From NCBI GenBank assembly GCA_036378155.1, contig DASUXA010000057.1:90975-154974 (forward strand): a stretch of DNA of 64,000 bases, in the 5' to 3' direction. The position numbers were made by a program, and so were the translations under genes. The stretch comes from DASUXA01 sp036378155 (GTDB lineage: Bacteria; Actinomycetota; Actinomycetes; Mycobacteriales; Micromonosporaceae). Positions within the stretch are counted from its first letter, which is position 1, and each line of letters begins with the position of its first letter. Below the pieces are notes generated by a model. The model did no database searches. It had not been told where the DNA came from and saw nothing but the letters and a program-made list of their open reading frames with translations. Below are positions 8,244 through 16,915 of this stretch, one piece after another.

Positions 8244-8915
8244 ATGACCGCATCGACGCCGGCGCCCAGTGCCGCTCCGTTCGTTCCCGCCGGCGCTGAC
8301 CTCGACAGATTGCGCGAGGCAGCCGCCGGGTGCCAGGGCTGCGATCTGTACGAGAACGCCACCCAGACCGTGTTCGGGCGCGGCTCGGAGCATGCGCGGG
8401 TGGTGCTCGTCGGCGAGCAGCCGGGCGACCTGGAGGACCGCAAGGGCCTGCCGTTCGTCGGGCCGGCCGGCAATCTGCTGCGTCGCGCCGTGGACGACGC
8501 CGGTCTCGACCCGGCGGACCTCTACATCACCAACGCGGTCAAGCACTTCAAGTTCAAGACGTACGGCGGGGGCAAGCGGCGCCTGCACCAGACCCCGGAC
8601 CGCACCGAGATCAAAGCCTGCCGGCCGTGGCTGGTCGCGGAGTTCGCCCAGCTCAAGCCGGAGGCGGTGGTGGTGCTCGGGGCGACCGCCGCGAGCGCCC
8701 TGCTCGGTCCGTCCTTCCGGGTCACCCGCTCGCGTGGGGTGGTGATGCCGTGGCCGGACAGCGCGCCGGACCCGACCGAATACCCGGCGCACGAGGGCGC
8801 GTTCCTGGTCGCCACGATCCACCCGTCGGCGGTGCTCCGCGCCGACGACCGGGAGACGGTGTACCAGGGCTTCGTGTCCGATCTTCGCGTCGTCGCCCAG
8901 CATCTGGGCCGGTAG
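8244..8915 (+). CDS. udgX: UdgX family uracil-DNA glycosylase
   Basis: A 223-residue family-4-like uracil-DNA glycosylase of the UdgX type. Motif GEQPGDLED (about residue 55) replaces the usual GEAPG-type motif, and a KRRLHQTP insertion (about residue 108) carries the R-loop with the histidine that in UdgX forms a covalent bond to the sugar after uracil removal. Cysteines in CQGC near residue 31, and Cys of KACRPW, fit the iron-sulfur cluster, and HPSAVLR is the C-terminal catalytic motif. Start ATG chosen at the family-typical length. It stands alone between a membrane protein and an acyl-CoA dehydrogenase. Confidence 0.88.
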   Translation: MTASTPAPSAAPFVPAGADLDRLREAAAGCQGCDLYENATQTVFGRGSEHARVVLVGEQPGDLEDRKGLPFVGPAGNLLRRAVDDAGLDPADLYITNAVKHFKFKTYGGGKRRLHQTPDRTEIKACRPWLVAEFAQLKPEAVVVLGATAASALLGPSFRVTRSRGVVMPWPDSAPDPTEYPAHEGAFLVATIHPSAVLRADDRETVYQGFVSDLRVVAQHLGR

Positions 8916-9030
8916 GGCAGGGCAGCCGGGCGCGCGGCCACCCCGATCGGCGCACCCGCCGGGTCGAGACGACGACCGCTGTGTGGTCGGCTCTTTCCGA
9001 CTGGGCGCGGAGCAGGCAGACTCCCGGGAC

Positions 9031-10173
9031 ATGGAGCAACACCTGTACGAGCCCGTGCACGACGAGTTCCGGGCGCTGTGCCGCGAGTTTCTCCAGCGTG
9101 AGGCGGTGCCGTACCACGACGAGTGGGAGCGGGCCGGCGTGGTCGACCGCGAGGTGTGGCGCAGGGCCGGGGCGGCGGGGCTGCTCGGCATGGACGTGCC
9201 GGAGGCGTACGGGGGCGGCGGTCAGCGCGACTTCCGGTTCAACTGTGTGCTGGTCGAGGAGATCGTCCGAGCCGGTACCAGCGGTCTCGGCTTCGGTCTG
9301 CACAACGACGTGGTCGCGCCGTACCTGACCGAGTTGGGCACCGCCGAGCAGCGCAAGCGCTGGCTGCCCGGGTTCTGCTCGGGCGACATCGTCACGGCGA
9401 TCGCGATGACCGAACCCGGCGCGGGTTCGGACCTCGCCGGGGTGCGCACCACGGCGGTACGCGACGGCGACCGGTACATCCTCAACGGCCAGAAGACCTT
9501 CATCACCAACGGTGAGCTCGCCGACCTGGTGATCGTGGTCGCCAAGACCGACCCCGAGCGCGGCGCGCACGGGGTGAGCCTGTTCGCGGTCGAGCGCGGT
9601 ACGCCCGGCTTCACCCGGGGTCGCCGGCTGGCGAAGGTCGGGTTGAAGGCGAACGACACCGCCGAACTGTTCTTCGACGACTGTGCGGTACCCGCCGACA
9701 ACTTGATCGGCGTGGAGAACCAGGGCTTCTACCACCTGATGGACAACCTGCCGCGGGAGCGGCTCAGCATCGCGGTCGGCGCGGTCGCCGCCGCCGAGCG
9801 ACTGCTCGAGATCACCCTCGGGTACGCCCGCGACCGGGAGGCGTTCGGTCGCCCGATCGGGAAGTTCCAGCACAACCGGTTCCTGCTGGCGGAGTTGGCG
9901 ACCGAGGTCACCATCGCCCGTACCTTCGTCAACCACTGCGTCACCGAGTTCAACGCCGGTCGCCTGTCTGTGTCGGACGCGGCGATGGCGAAGTGGTGGA
10001 CGACCGAGCTGCAGACCAAGGTCGCCGACCGGTGTGTGCAACTGCACGGCGGGTACGGCTACATGCTTGAGTACCCGGTGGCACGCGGCTGGCTGGACAG
10101 CCGGGTGCAGACCATCTACGGCGGCACCACCGAGGTGATGAAGGAGATCATCGGACGCGCGCTGGGACTGTGA
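9031..10173 (+). CDS. long-chain-type acyl-CoA dehydrogenase
   Basis: A 380-residue FAD-dependent acyl-CoA dehydrogenase catalysing the first oxidation of acyl-CoA. Motifs: AMTEPGAGSDLAG (flavin contact), FITNGELAD, DNLPRERLSIA, QLHGGYGYM and IYGGTTEVMKEIIGR. In the C-terminal motif Gly replaces the catalytic Glu of medium-chain enzymes, while a Glu is present at about residue 243 in RERL. That swap marks the long-chain/isovaleryl-type enzymes, whose base sits in this earlier helix. The ATG at 9031 gives the family length; an upstream in-frame GTG at 8983 adds unlikely sequence. No partner electron-transfer genes are adjacent. Confidence 0.88.
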   Translation: MEQHLYEPVHDEFRALCREFLQREAVPYHDEWERAGVVDREVWRRAGAAGLLGMDVPEAYGGGGQRDFRFNCVLVEEIVRAGTSGLGFGLHNDVVAPYLTELGTAEQRKRWLPGFCSGDIVTAIAMTEPGAGSDLAGVRTTAVRDGDRYILNGQKTFITNGELADLVIVVAKTDPERGAHGVSLFAVERGTPGFTRGRRLAKVGLKANDTAELFFDDCAVPADNLIGVENQGFYHLMDNLPRERLSIAVGAVAAAERLLEITLGYARDREAFGRPIGKFQHNRFLLAELATEVTIARTFVNHCVTEFNAGRLSVSDAAMAKWWTTELQTKVADRCVQLHGGYGYMLEYPVARGWLDSRVQTIYGGTTEVMKEIIGRALGL

Positions 10174-10242
10174 ACGGTTCCCGGAGCCGGCGTCGCCGGC
10201 CCACACTTGCCACAACGCCTCAGGCGACGAGGAGGACGCTGA

Positions 10243-11052
10243 ATGACGCTGGTCCTGCGGTACGCGGCGGCCAGTCACCCCGGGCTGATCCGTGAGCACA
10301 ACGAGGACTCGTGCCGGGCGGGCCGGCAGTTGCTCGCGGTCGCCGACGGGATGGGCGGGGCCGCGGGCGGCGAGGTCGCCAGCCGGCTCGCCATCACCGC
10401 GCTCGCCCCGCTCGCGTCGGACCCGTCGGACGACGATCCGGCGACGGTACTGTGCGAGGCGGTTCGCGACGCGAACCGTCGGCTGGGCGAGGCATCCGCC
10501 GCCCAGCCGGAGTTGGAGGGCATGGGCACCACGCTGACCGCCCTGTACCTGTCGGGCGGGCGGATCGCCCTGGCGCACGTCGGCGACTCCCGCGCGTACC
10601 GCCTGACCGAGTCCGAGTTCACGCAGTTGACCAGGGACGACAGCTATGTACAGATGCTGGTCGACCGGGGCGTCATCACGGTCGAGGAGGCGGCGAGCCA
10701 TCCGCACCGCTCGCTGGTGACCCGGGTGCTCAAGGGCGTACCAGAGGACATCACCTGCACCTTCTGGGATGCGGTACCGGGCGAGCGGTATCTCGTGTGC
10801 AGCGACGGGCTCAACGCGGCGGTGAGTCCTGCGGCGATCGAGGAGACGCTGCGCGAGCAGGGCGACCCGGCGGTATGCGTGGACCGGTTGATCGACCTGG
10901 CGCTGCGTGGCGGCGCGCCGGACAACGTCACGGCGGTCATCGGCGACGTGGTCGACGAGCCGGACGACCCGCCTCGATGGCGTCCCAGCTTTCCCCGGCT
11001 GATCATGCTCCTCGCGGTGCTTGGCTACGGTCTGTCGTCCATCCGGCACTGA
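10243..11052 (+). CDS. PP2C-family serine/threonine protein phosphatase
   Basis: A 269-residue metal-dependent phosphatase of the PstP/PppL kind. Motifs in order: REHNEDS (metal Asp), VADGMGG, MGTTLTAL, AHVGDSRAYR, DDSYVQML, LVCSDGLN and DNVTAVIGDV. Residues 1-235 form the catalytic domain. The short tail is polar and then ends in one hydrophobic stretch (LIMLLAVLGYGL), which may tether it to the membrane, but the extracellular domain typical of PstP is missing. No kinase or FtsW/PBP genes lie beside it, so it is not the canonical pkn operon phosphatase. Confidence 0.85.
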   Translation: MTLVLRYAAASHPGLIREHNEDSCRAGRQLLAVADGMGGAAGGEVASRLAITALAPLASDPSDDDPATVLCEAVRDANRRLGEASAAQPELEGMGTTLTALYLSGGRIALAHVGDSRAYRLTESEFTQLTRDDSYVQMLVDRGVITVEEAASHPHRSLVTRVLKGVPEDITCTFWDAVPGERYLVCSDGLNAAVSPAAIEETLREQGDPAVCVDRLIDLALRGGAPDNVTAVIGDVVDEPDDPPRWRPSFPRLIMLLAVLGYGLSSIRH

Positions 11053-11246
11053 CGGCGCGGCAGCGCCGCTGCCCCGCGTCTCGTCCACCCGGCACCGACG
11101 CGCGGCGGCGCCGCACCCGTCTCGTCCACCCCCGGCACCGCCGCGGGCGGTGTTCCGTGCGGTGCGATCGGGGCGGGCCGTTGGGCACGTGGCGCAGGTC
11201 CAGAAAGGATAGGCTCCCGTCGCACCCCTTACTGCGAGGGAGCCTG

Positions 11247-12602
11247 ATGATCGCGACCTGGACCGAGGCGGACCGGCTCCGCATCCAACGCCGTACCATG
11301 CGGCTGCTGTTCTGCACGCAGATCGTGGCCGGCGTGGGCAACACGAGCGGCGTCGCGATCGGCGCGTTGCTTGCCGAGCGGATCGGCGGTACCGCCGTCG
11401 CGGGGTTCGGGCAGAGCGCCGCCGTGGTCGGTGGCGCGCTGCTCGCGATCCCGGTGACCCGGCTGATGCGTGGGTACGGGCGACGTGCCGGTCTGATGCT
11501 CGCGTACGGCTTCGGCGCCTTCGGCGCGATGCTCGTGGTGACCGCGACGGTGGTACACAGCCTGCCGCTGTTCTTCCTCGGCATGCTGTCGTTCGGCGGC
11601 GGTACCACCGCCAACCTGCAGGCGCGGTACGCGGCGGTGGACCTCGCCGAGCCGGCCCGGCGCGGACGGCAGCTGTCGATCATCGTGTGGGCGACGACGA
11701 TCGGGGCGATCGCGGCTCCGAACCTCACCTCGTTCGCCGACGCCACGGTGCGCCCGCTCGGGTTGCCGCCGCTCACCGGGCCGTTCACGTTCAGTTTCGT
11801 GCTGTTCCTGCTCACTGCGGTGCTGGTGGGCGCGCTGTTGCGCCCGGACCCGCTGCTCACGGCACGGGCGCTGGCGGGTGCCGACGCCGGGGCGTCCGGC
11901 AGGTCCGATCCCGTGCCGCCCGGGCGGCGTGACGGCGGCGGGTTGCGGGACGCGCTCGCCGTGGTCGCCGCGCGACCGGCGGCCCGCCTCGGGGTCGCCG
12001 CCGTCGCGGTCGGACACCTGGTCATGGTCGGCGTCATGGCGATGACTCCGGTGCACATCGGCGAACTGCACCACGGCGACGTGCTGACCATCGTCGGCGT
12101 CGTGCTCAGCGCGCACATCGCCGGGATGTACGCCCTGGCGCCGGTGGTCGGCTCGCTGACCGACCGGCTCGGCCGCCGCCCGGTGATCCTCATCGGCGTC
12201 GCGCTGCTGTTGCTCGGGTGTGCCGTGGCGGGCACGTCCGGCGGGGGTACCGTGCGCCTGGCGTGCGGCCTCGCGCTGCTCGGGCTGGGCTGGTCGGGCA
12301 CCATGGTCGCCGGGTCGACCCTGCTCACCGAGTCGGTGCCGGTACCCACCCGCGCCGCCGCACAGGGGCTGTCCGACCTGGTCATGGGGCTGGTCGGAGC
12401 GATCGCCGGGGCGCTGTCGGGGATCGTCGTCGACCTGTCCGGGTATCCGACGTTGGCTCTGCTCGCCGCCCTGACGACCGTACCGTTGGTGGGGTTGGCG
12501 CTGCGATCCGGCGGCGCCGGTACCGGCACGACGGATCCGACACCGGACGTCGCGCCGGTCGGCGTGGCCATGGCGGAAGGGACGACGGGTGCGGCTGACT
12601 GA
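11247..12602 (+). CDS. MFS transporter
   Basis: A 451-residue integral membrane protein with 12 hydrophobic segments and a long central loop (residues about 215-245, Asp/Gly/Arg-rich). DRLGRRPVI in the loop after helix 8 is the classic MFS A-like motif; a degenerate form occurs after helix 2 (RLMRGYGRRAG). The pattern suggests a drug or metabolite exporter of the DHA type, substrate unknown. I start at the ATG at 11247 with GCGAGGGAG upstream; the long upstream open frame is antisense-type noise. The stop overlaps the DUF3046 gene by 14 bases. Confidence 0.8.
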   Translation: MIATWTEADRLRIQRRTMRLLFCTQIVAGVGNTSGVAIGALLAERIGGTAVAGFGQSAAVVGGALLAIPVTRLMRGYGRRAGLMLAYGFGAFGAMLVVTATVVHSLPLFFLGMLSFGGGTTANLQARYAAVDLAEPARRGRQLSIIVWATTIGAIAAPNLTSFADATVRPLGLPPLTGPFTFSFVLFLLTAVLVGALLRPDPLLTARALAGADAGASGRSDPVPPGRRDGGGLRDALAVVAARPAARLGVAAVAVGHLVMVGVMAMTPVHIGELHHGDVLTIVGVVLSAHIAGMYALAPVVGSLTDRLGRRPVILIGVALLLLGCAVAGTSGGGTVRLACGLALLGLGWSGTMVAGSTLLTESVPVPTRAAAQGLSDLVMGLVGAIAGALSGIVVDLSGYPTLALLAALTTVPLVGLALRSGGAGTGTTDPTPDVAPVGVAMAEGTTGAAD

Positions 12603-12789
12603 TTTCTGGGCGCGGTTGGAGCAGGTGTTCGGCGCCGGGTACGCCCGCAGCGTGGCGCTCGACCAGGTCCTGCCGCAGCTCGGTGACCGCACGATCGACC
12701 AGGCGTTGGCCGAGGGCGAGGAGACCGCCGCCGTGTGGCGCGCCGTGGTCCAGGCCTATCCCGAGCGGGTACCGGCCAAGCTGCGCTGA
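12589..12789 (+). CDS. DUF3046 protein
   Basis: A 66-residue protein matching DUF3046: RLTDFWARLEQVFGAGYARSVA at the N terminus, then VLPQLGDRTIDQALAEG and a C-terminal VWRAV...VPAKLR. The family is almost always found immediately upstream of recA in actinobacteria, as here. Function unknown. The GTG start overlaps the transporter gene in another frame; the recA promoter lies after the stop. Confidence 0.85.
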   Translation: MRLTDFWARLEQVFGAGYARSVALDQVLPQLGDRTIDQALAEGEETAAVWRAVVQAYPERVPAKLR

Positions 12790-12806
12790 GTGTCGCGTGT
12801 CGGTCC

Positions 12807-12834
12807 TTGCGTCGTACACGTGTACGGGTATTGT
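12807..12834 (+). promoter_or_regulatory. recA promoter with SOS-box-like palindrome
   Basis: TTGCGT (12807-12812) and TATTGT (12829-12834) make a -35/-10 pair with a 16-base spacer. That spacer contains the perfect 14-bp palindrome CGTACACGTGTACG (12813-12826), of the form CGTAC-N4-GTACG. This resembles the actinobacterial LexA box CGAAC-N4-GTTCG with one change in each half-site. Confidence 0.6.
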
Positions 12835-12880
12835 CCACAGCGTTGGTGCTCGTCCACAGGTCACGACCGCGGCTGTTGTT

Positions 12881-12903
12881 CTGTCGGACCCAGCGCCTAG
12901 CGT
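12881..12903 (+). promoter_or_regulatory. PafBC/RecA-NDp-like second recA promoter
   Basis: TGTCGG at 12882-12887, ten bases, then TAGCGT at 12898-12903. The element and its spacing match the LexA-independent, damage-inducible recA promoter of mycobacteria (TGTCAG-N10-TAGTGT), which is activated by PafBC. It lies about 55 bases before the recA start codon. Confidence 0.55.
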
Positions 12904-12957
12904 GTCCGCGTGACGACGAAACGACCCGCGAAGACGGCGAACGTAGGGGTGTCAGCC

Positions 12958-14007
12958 ATGGCAGCAGGGCCCGACCGCGAGAAGGCTCTCGACCTAGCCC
13001 TCGCGCAGATCGACAAGCAGTTCGGCAAGGGCTCGGTGATGCGCCTCGGCGAGCGCACCGTGGCTCCGATGCAGGTCATTCCGACCGGTTCCATCGCGCT
13101 CGACGTGGCGCTCGGCATCGGTGGCCTGCCGCGTGGACGGGTTGTGGAGATCTACGGCCCGGAGTCCTCGGGTAAGACCACGGTGGCGTTGCACGCGATT
13201 GCCAGCGCGCAGGCAGCCGGCGGGATCGCCGCCTTCATCGACGCCGAGCACGCCCTCGACGCGGACTACGCCAAGGCGCTCGGCGTGGACACCGACGCGT
13301 TGCTGGTGTCCCAGCCGGACACGGGGGAGCAGGCGCTGGAGATCGCGGACATGCTGATCCGCTCCGGCGCGCTCGACATCATCGTGATCGACTCGGTCGC
13401 TGCCCTGGTGCCGCGCGCCGAGATCGAGGGCGAGATGGGTGACAGCCACGTCGGTCTGCAGGCTCGGCTGATGAGCCAGGCGCTGCGGAAGATCACCGGC
13501 GCGCTGAACACATCCGGGACCACCGCGATCTTCATCAACCAGCTCCGTGAGAAGGTCGGCGTGATGTTCGGCAGCCCGGAGACCACGACCGGTGGTCGGG
13601 CGCTGAAGTTCTACGCCTCGGTCCGGCTCGACGTACGCCGCATCGAGAGCCTCAAGGACGGCACCGACGCGGTCGGCAACCGCACCCGGGTCAAGGTCGT
13701 CAAGAACAAGTGCGCCGCCCCGTTCAAGCAGGCGGAGTTCGACATCATCTACGGACAGGGCATTTCGCGCGAGGGTTCGCTGATCGACGTCGGCGTCGAG
13801 CAGAGCATCATCCGCAAGTCCGGCGCGTGGTACACGTACGACGGCGACCAGCTCGGTCAGGGCAAGGAAAACGCGCGCAAGTTCCTCAAGGAAAACCCGG
13901 ACGTGGCCGCCGAGATCGAGAAGAAGATCCTGGAGAAGCTCGGCGTCGGCATCGGTCAGGCTGTGGACGCGACGACCGGGCCGGACCTCGTCACGGTCGA
14001 CTTCTGA
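12958..14007 (+). CDS. recA: recombinase RecA
   Basis: A 349-residue RecA, the ATP-dependent strand-exchange protein and LexA co-protease. Walker A is GPESSGKTT near residue 63, Walker B is DIIVIDSVAAL, loop L1 is EIEGEMGDSHVG, and L2 contains INQLREKVGVMFGSPETTTGG. The C terminus is acidic-poor compared with enterobacterial RecA. The gene is uninterrupted, unlike the intein-containing recA of M. tuberculosis. The ATG at 12958 has GGGG upstream; an in-frame GTG at 12910 would add 16 residues that do not resemble RecA. recX follows after two bases. Confidence 0.98.
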   Translation: MAAGPDREKALDLALAQIDKQFGKGSVMRLGERTVAPMQVIPTGSIALDVALGIGGLPRGRVVEIYGPESSGKTTVALHAIASAQAAGGIAAFIDAEHALDADYAKALGVDTDALLVSQPDTGEQALEIADMLIRSGALDIIVIDSVAALVPRAEIEGEMGDSHVGLQARLMSQALRKITGALNTSGTTAIFINQLREKVGVMFGSPETTTGGRALKFYASVRLDVRRIESLKDGTDAVGNRTRVKVVKNKCAAPFKQAEFDIIYGQGISREGSLIDVGVEQSIIRKSGAWYTYDGDQLGQGKENARKFLKENPDVAAEIEKKILEKLGVGIGQAVDATTGPDLVTVDF

Positions 14008-14009
14008 GC

Positions 14010-14684
14010 ATGCCGGGTCGACGGCGGGGCGCGCGCACCGGCCGGGGCTGGGACGCGGCCCCGCCCCGGAGCCGTCGCGCGCCCGCGCAGCCGGACGCGG
14101 GAGACGACCGTGAGCCGGCGGAGTCCGGCTCACGGTCGCAGCCGCCACGCGACCCTGCCGAGGTGGCGCGTGAGATCTGCCTACGGCAGTTGTCGGTACG
14201 TCCCCGCACCCGCGCCGAACTCGCCGCCGCGCTGCGACGACGCGGCATCGACGACGAGGTGGCGGCGGAGGTGCTCGACCGGTACAGCGACGTCGGCATG
14301 ATCGACGACGTGGCGTTCGCGAGAGCCTGGGTGAGCAGCCGGCACCACGGTCGCGGGCTCGCCCGGCGCGCCCTCGCCACGGAGTTGCGCCAGCGCGGCG
14401 TGGACCCGGACGCAGTCGCCGACGCCCTGACGGAGGTCGACGGGGATACCGAAGCCGCGACGGCACGTGCCCTGGTGGACCGCAAGCTCCGCCTCGCGAC
14501 CACCGGTACCGACCCGGAAGCGCTGTTCCGGCGACTGGTCGGCATGCTGGCACGCAAGGGATATTCGGCGGGTCTGGCGATCCGGGTGGTGAAACAGGCG
14601 CTCGCCGACCGGGACGACACCGCCGGGTTCGCCGAGGTCGTGGACCCCGACGTGCTGGCCGACCAGATCGGCGGGGTCGATTGA
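14010..14684 (+). CDS. recX: recombination regulator RecX
   Basis: A 224-residue protein. A basic, disordered N-terminal extension of about 50 residues is followed by the RecX three-helix repeats: LRQLSVRPRTRAELAAALRRRG, VLDRYSDVGMIDDVAFARAWV and a third repeat ending in LFRRLVGMLARKGYSAGLAIRVV. RecX caps RecA filaments and limits recombination. It starts two bases after the recA stop and is presumably read from the same damage-inducible transcript. Most bacterial RecX lack so long an N-terminal tail, but actinobacterial ones commonly carry one. Confidence 0.92.
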   Translation: MPGRRRGARTGRGWDAAPPRSRRAPAQPDAGDDREPAESGSRSQPPRDPAEVAREICLRQLSVRPRTRAELAAALRRRGIDDEVAAEVLDRYSDVGMIDDVAFARAWVSSRHHGRGLARRALATELRQRGVDPDAVADALTEVDGDTEAATARALVDRKLRLATTGTDPEALFRRLVGMLARKGYSAGLAIRVVKQALADRDDTAGFAEVVDPDVLADQIGGVD

Positions 14685-15020
14685 CATGCGCCGTCCCGAC
14701 TGTCCCCGATCATGAGTTCTTGACCGAACCGGTATCCGCGACCTAGCCTCGAATGACCAGAGGAGAACGTCCCACTACCGCGGGCTTACCGCACAACATA
14801 GATCGCATAACAGTACGGCATCACTTCTCCGCCAACTGGCGGCACATGACCAGCACAAATAGCTCCGTCGGCGCGATCGTCCGACGATGGCGCGGCATAC
14901 CCGCCGGACCCGGCGTGACGGTGAGGCTTTCCCTCACCCGAGCGCGGGGCTTCGTGGGTCTCCTCAACCGGATAGCTCATCCCGGCGACACGCCGGATGG
15001 TGGCGGGGAAGGAGACGGCC
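14685..15020 (+). promoter_or_regulatory. recX-rny intergenic region with probable promoter
   Basis: 336 bases without a supported gene. TTGACC at 14720-14725 and TAGCCT at 14744-14749, separated by 18 bases, form a good vegetative promoter for rny, leaving a leader of over 250 bases. Open frames across the region lack codon bias. No riboswitch or RNA gene was recognised. Confidence 0.45.
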
Positions 15021-16793
15021 ATGGGGCTGCTCGAGATCGTCCTGACGGTCGTACTCGTGCTCGTCTGCCTGCTTGTCGTCGCCGCTCTCGCCATCGGCGC
15101 CCGGATGCTGCGCAGGATCGCCGCCCCGGCGTCGGATACCGCCTCCACCGGCGCGTTTCTCACCCAGAAGGACCGTGAAGAGCAGACCCTCGAAGCGTTG
15201 CGGGTCGCCGCGGACGAGGCGCGCCGGTCGGTCGAGGAGGCCAGGGCAGCCGCCGCAGCGGCCCGTACCGAAGCCGCCGCCGCCAAAGCCGAGGCGAGCG
15301 CCGCGCGCGCCGAAGCCCAGCGGGTACTCGACGGCGCCCGAGCCGAATCCGACCTGATCCTCCAGCGCGCACACAAGCAGGCAGAGCAGGACGCCGACCA
15401 GGCACGTACCGCCGCGCGCCGCGCCGGTGAACGGGAGGTCGCCCTGCTCACCGCCGCCGCTCGGGAGCAGTCCGCCGACGCCGAACGCCGCCAGCAGCGC
15501 CTCGACGACCGGGAACGACGGCTCGCCGAGGAAGCCGAGCGGCTCGCCGAACGGGAGCGGCAACTGACCGCCGCGCGAGCCGAACTCCTCGAACGGGAAG
15601 CCGCCCTGGCCGAGCGGGAGTCCAGCCTCGCCGACGCGGCGGAGGAGCGCCGCCGGGAGTTGGAGCGGATCGCCGGGCTGACCGCCGACGCGGCGCGCAC
15701 CGAGTTGATCGAATCCATCCAGACCCAGGCGAAGCGGGAAGCCGCGCTGCTGGTCCGGGACATCGAACACGAGGCGAGGGCGACCGCCGAGCAACGTGCC
15801 CGGCACATCGTGGTCGACGCGATCCAGCGGGTCGCCAGCGAACAGACCGCCGAGAGCGTGGTCAGTGTGCTGCACCTGCCCAGCGACGAGATGAAGGGTC
15901 GGATCATCGGGCGCGAGGGGCGCAACATCCGGGCGTTCGAGTCGGTCACCGGCGTCAATCTGATCATCGACGACACTCCCGAGGCGGTTCTGCTGTCGTG
16001 TTTTGATCCGGTGCGCCGCGAGATCGGGCGACTGACGTTGGAGAAGTTGGTCCTTGACGGGCGGATCCATCCGCACCGCATCGAGGAGGTGTACGACCAG
16101 GCGCAGCACGAGGTGGAACGGCTCTGCCAGCGGGCTGCCGAGGACGCCCTCGTCGAGGTGGGCATCACCGGGCTGCATCCGGAACTGGTCACGCTGCTCG
16201 GTCGACTGCGGTACCGCACCAGCTACGGACAGAACGTCCTGAAGCACCTCGTGGAAACCGCGCACATCGCCGGGATCATGGCAGCCGAGCTGCGACTCGA
16301 CCCGGCGGTGATCAAACGCAGCGCGTTCCTGCACGACATCGGCAAGGCACTCACCCACGAGGTCGAGGGCAGCCACGCGCTGATCGGCGCGGACCTGGCT
16401 CGCAAGTACGGCGAGTCGGACGAGGTGGTACACGCGATCGAGGCGCACCACAACGAGGTGCCGCCGCAGACCATCACCGCGGTACTGACCCAGGCGTCCG
16501 ACGCCTGCTCCGGCGGTCGCCCGGGTGCGCGCCGGGAGAGCCTCGAAGCGTACGTCAAGCGACTGGAACGTATCGAGGAGATCGCCGGCGGCAAGTCGGG
16601 CGTCGAGAAGGTCTTCGCGATGCAGGCAGGTCGGGAGATCCGGGTCATGGTCAAGCCGGAGGACGTCGACGACATCGGAGCCGCGGTGCTCGCCCGCGAC
16701 GTCGCCAAACAGATCGAGGAGGAGTTGACCTACCCCGGTCAGATCCGCGTCACCGTGGTCCGCGAGTCCCGCGTCACCGAAATCGCCCGCTGA
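15021..16793 (+). CDS. rny: ribonuclease Y
   Basis: A 590-residue membrane-anchored endoribonuclease that initiates mRNA decay. An N-terminal transmembrane helix (residues 3-28) is followed by a long Ala/Glu/Arg coiled coil (about 50-270), a KH domain with GRIIGREGRNIRAFE (about 295), and an HD domain with FLHDIGKA (metal ligands, about 440) and HHNEVPPQT. The ATG at 15021 is preceded by GGAGAC; the in-frame GTG at 14997 is less likely. The coiled coil is longer than in Bacillus RNase Y. The recA-recX-rny order is shared by other actinomycetes. Confidence 0.93.
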   Translation: MGLLEIVLTVVLVLVCLLVVAALAIGARMLRRIAAPASDTASTGAFLTQKDREEQTLEALRVAADEARRSVEEARAAAAAARTEAAAAKAEASAARAEAQRVLDGARAESDLILQRAHKQAEQDADQARTAARRAGEREVALLTAAAREQSADAERRQQRLDDRERRLAEEAERLAERERQLTAARAELLEREAALAERESSLADAAEERRRELERIAGLTADAARTELIESIQTQAKREAALLVRDIEHEARATAEQRARHIVVDAIQRVASEQTAESVVSVLHLPSDEMKGRIIGREGRNIRAFESVTGVNLIIDDTPEAVLLSCFDPVRREIGRLTLEKLVLDGRIHPHRIEEVYDQAQHEVERLCQRAAEDALVEVGITGLHPELVTLLGRLRYRTSYGQNVLKHLVETAHIAGIMAAELRLDPAVIKRSAFLHDIGKALTHEVEGSHALIGADLARKYGESDEVVHAIEAHHNEVPPQTITAVLTQASDACSGGRPGARRESLEAYVKRLERIEEIAGGKSGVEKVFAMQAGREIRVMVKPEDVDDIGAAVLARDVAKQIEEELTYPGQIRVTVVRESRVTEIAR

Positions 16794-16915
16794 CACCCGA
16801 TACTTCTGCGCGCGCCGACGCGCCGCGCAAGGCACCAAGGTCGCGGCCGGTGCGGGGCGACGGGATCAAGCCTGATCGCCCAGAGCGCCGCACCCGGCCC
16901 CGACCCACCACCCAC

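Noticed and set aside
8722..11088. Very long open frame on the minus strand across the acyl-CoA dehydrogenase and phosphatase genes
   Set aside because: It is antisense to two well-supported genes, rich in Arg/Gly/Val and matches no family; such frames are expected at this GC content.
12958..14007. Intein in recA as in M. tuberculosis
   Set aside because: The protein is collinear with intein-free RecA at normal length.
14753..15178. Small gene in the recX-rny gap
   Set aside because: The frame lacks codon bias, has no homologue I recognise and runs into rny in another frame.
16807..16829. Terminator after rny
   Set aside because: Only six-base outer arms with a mismatched interior; too weak to list.
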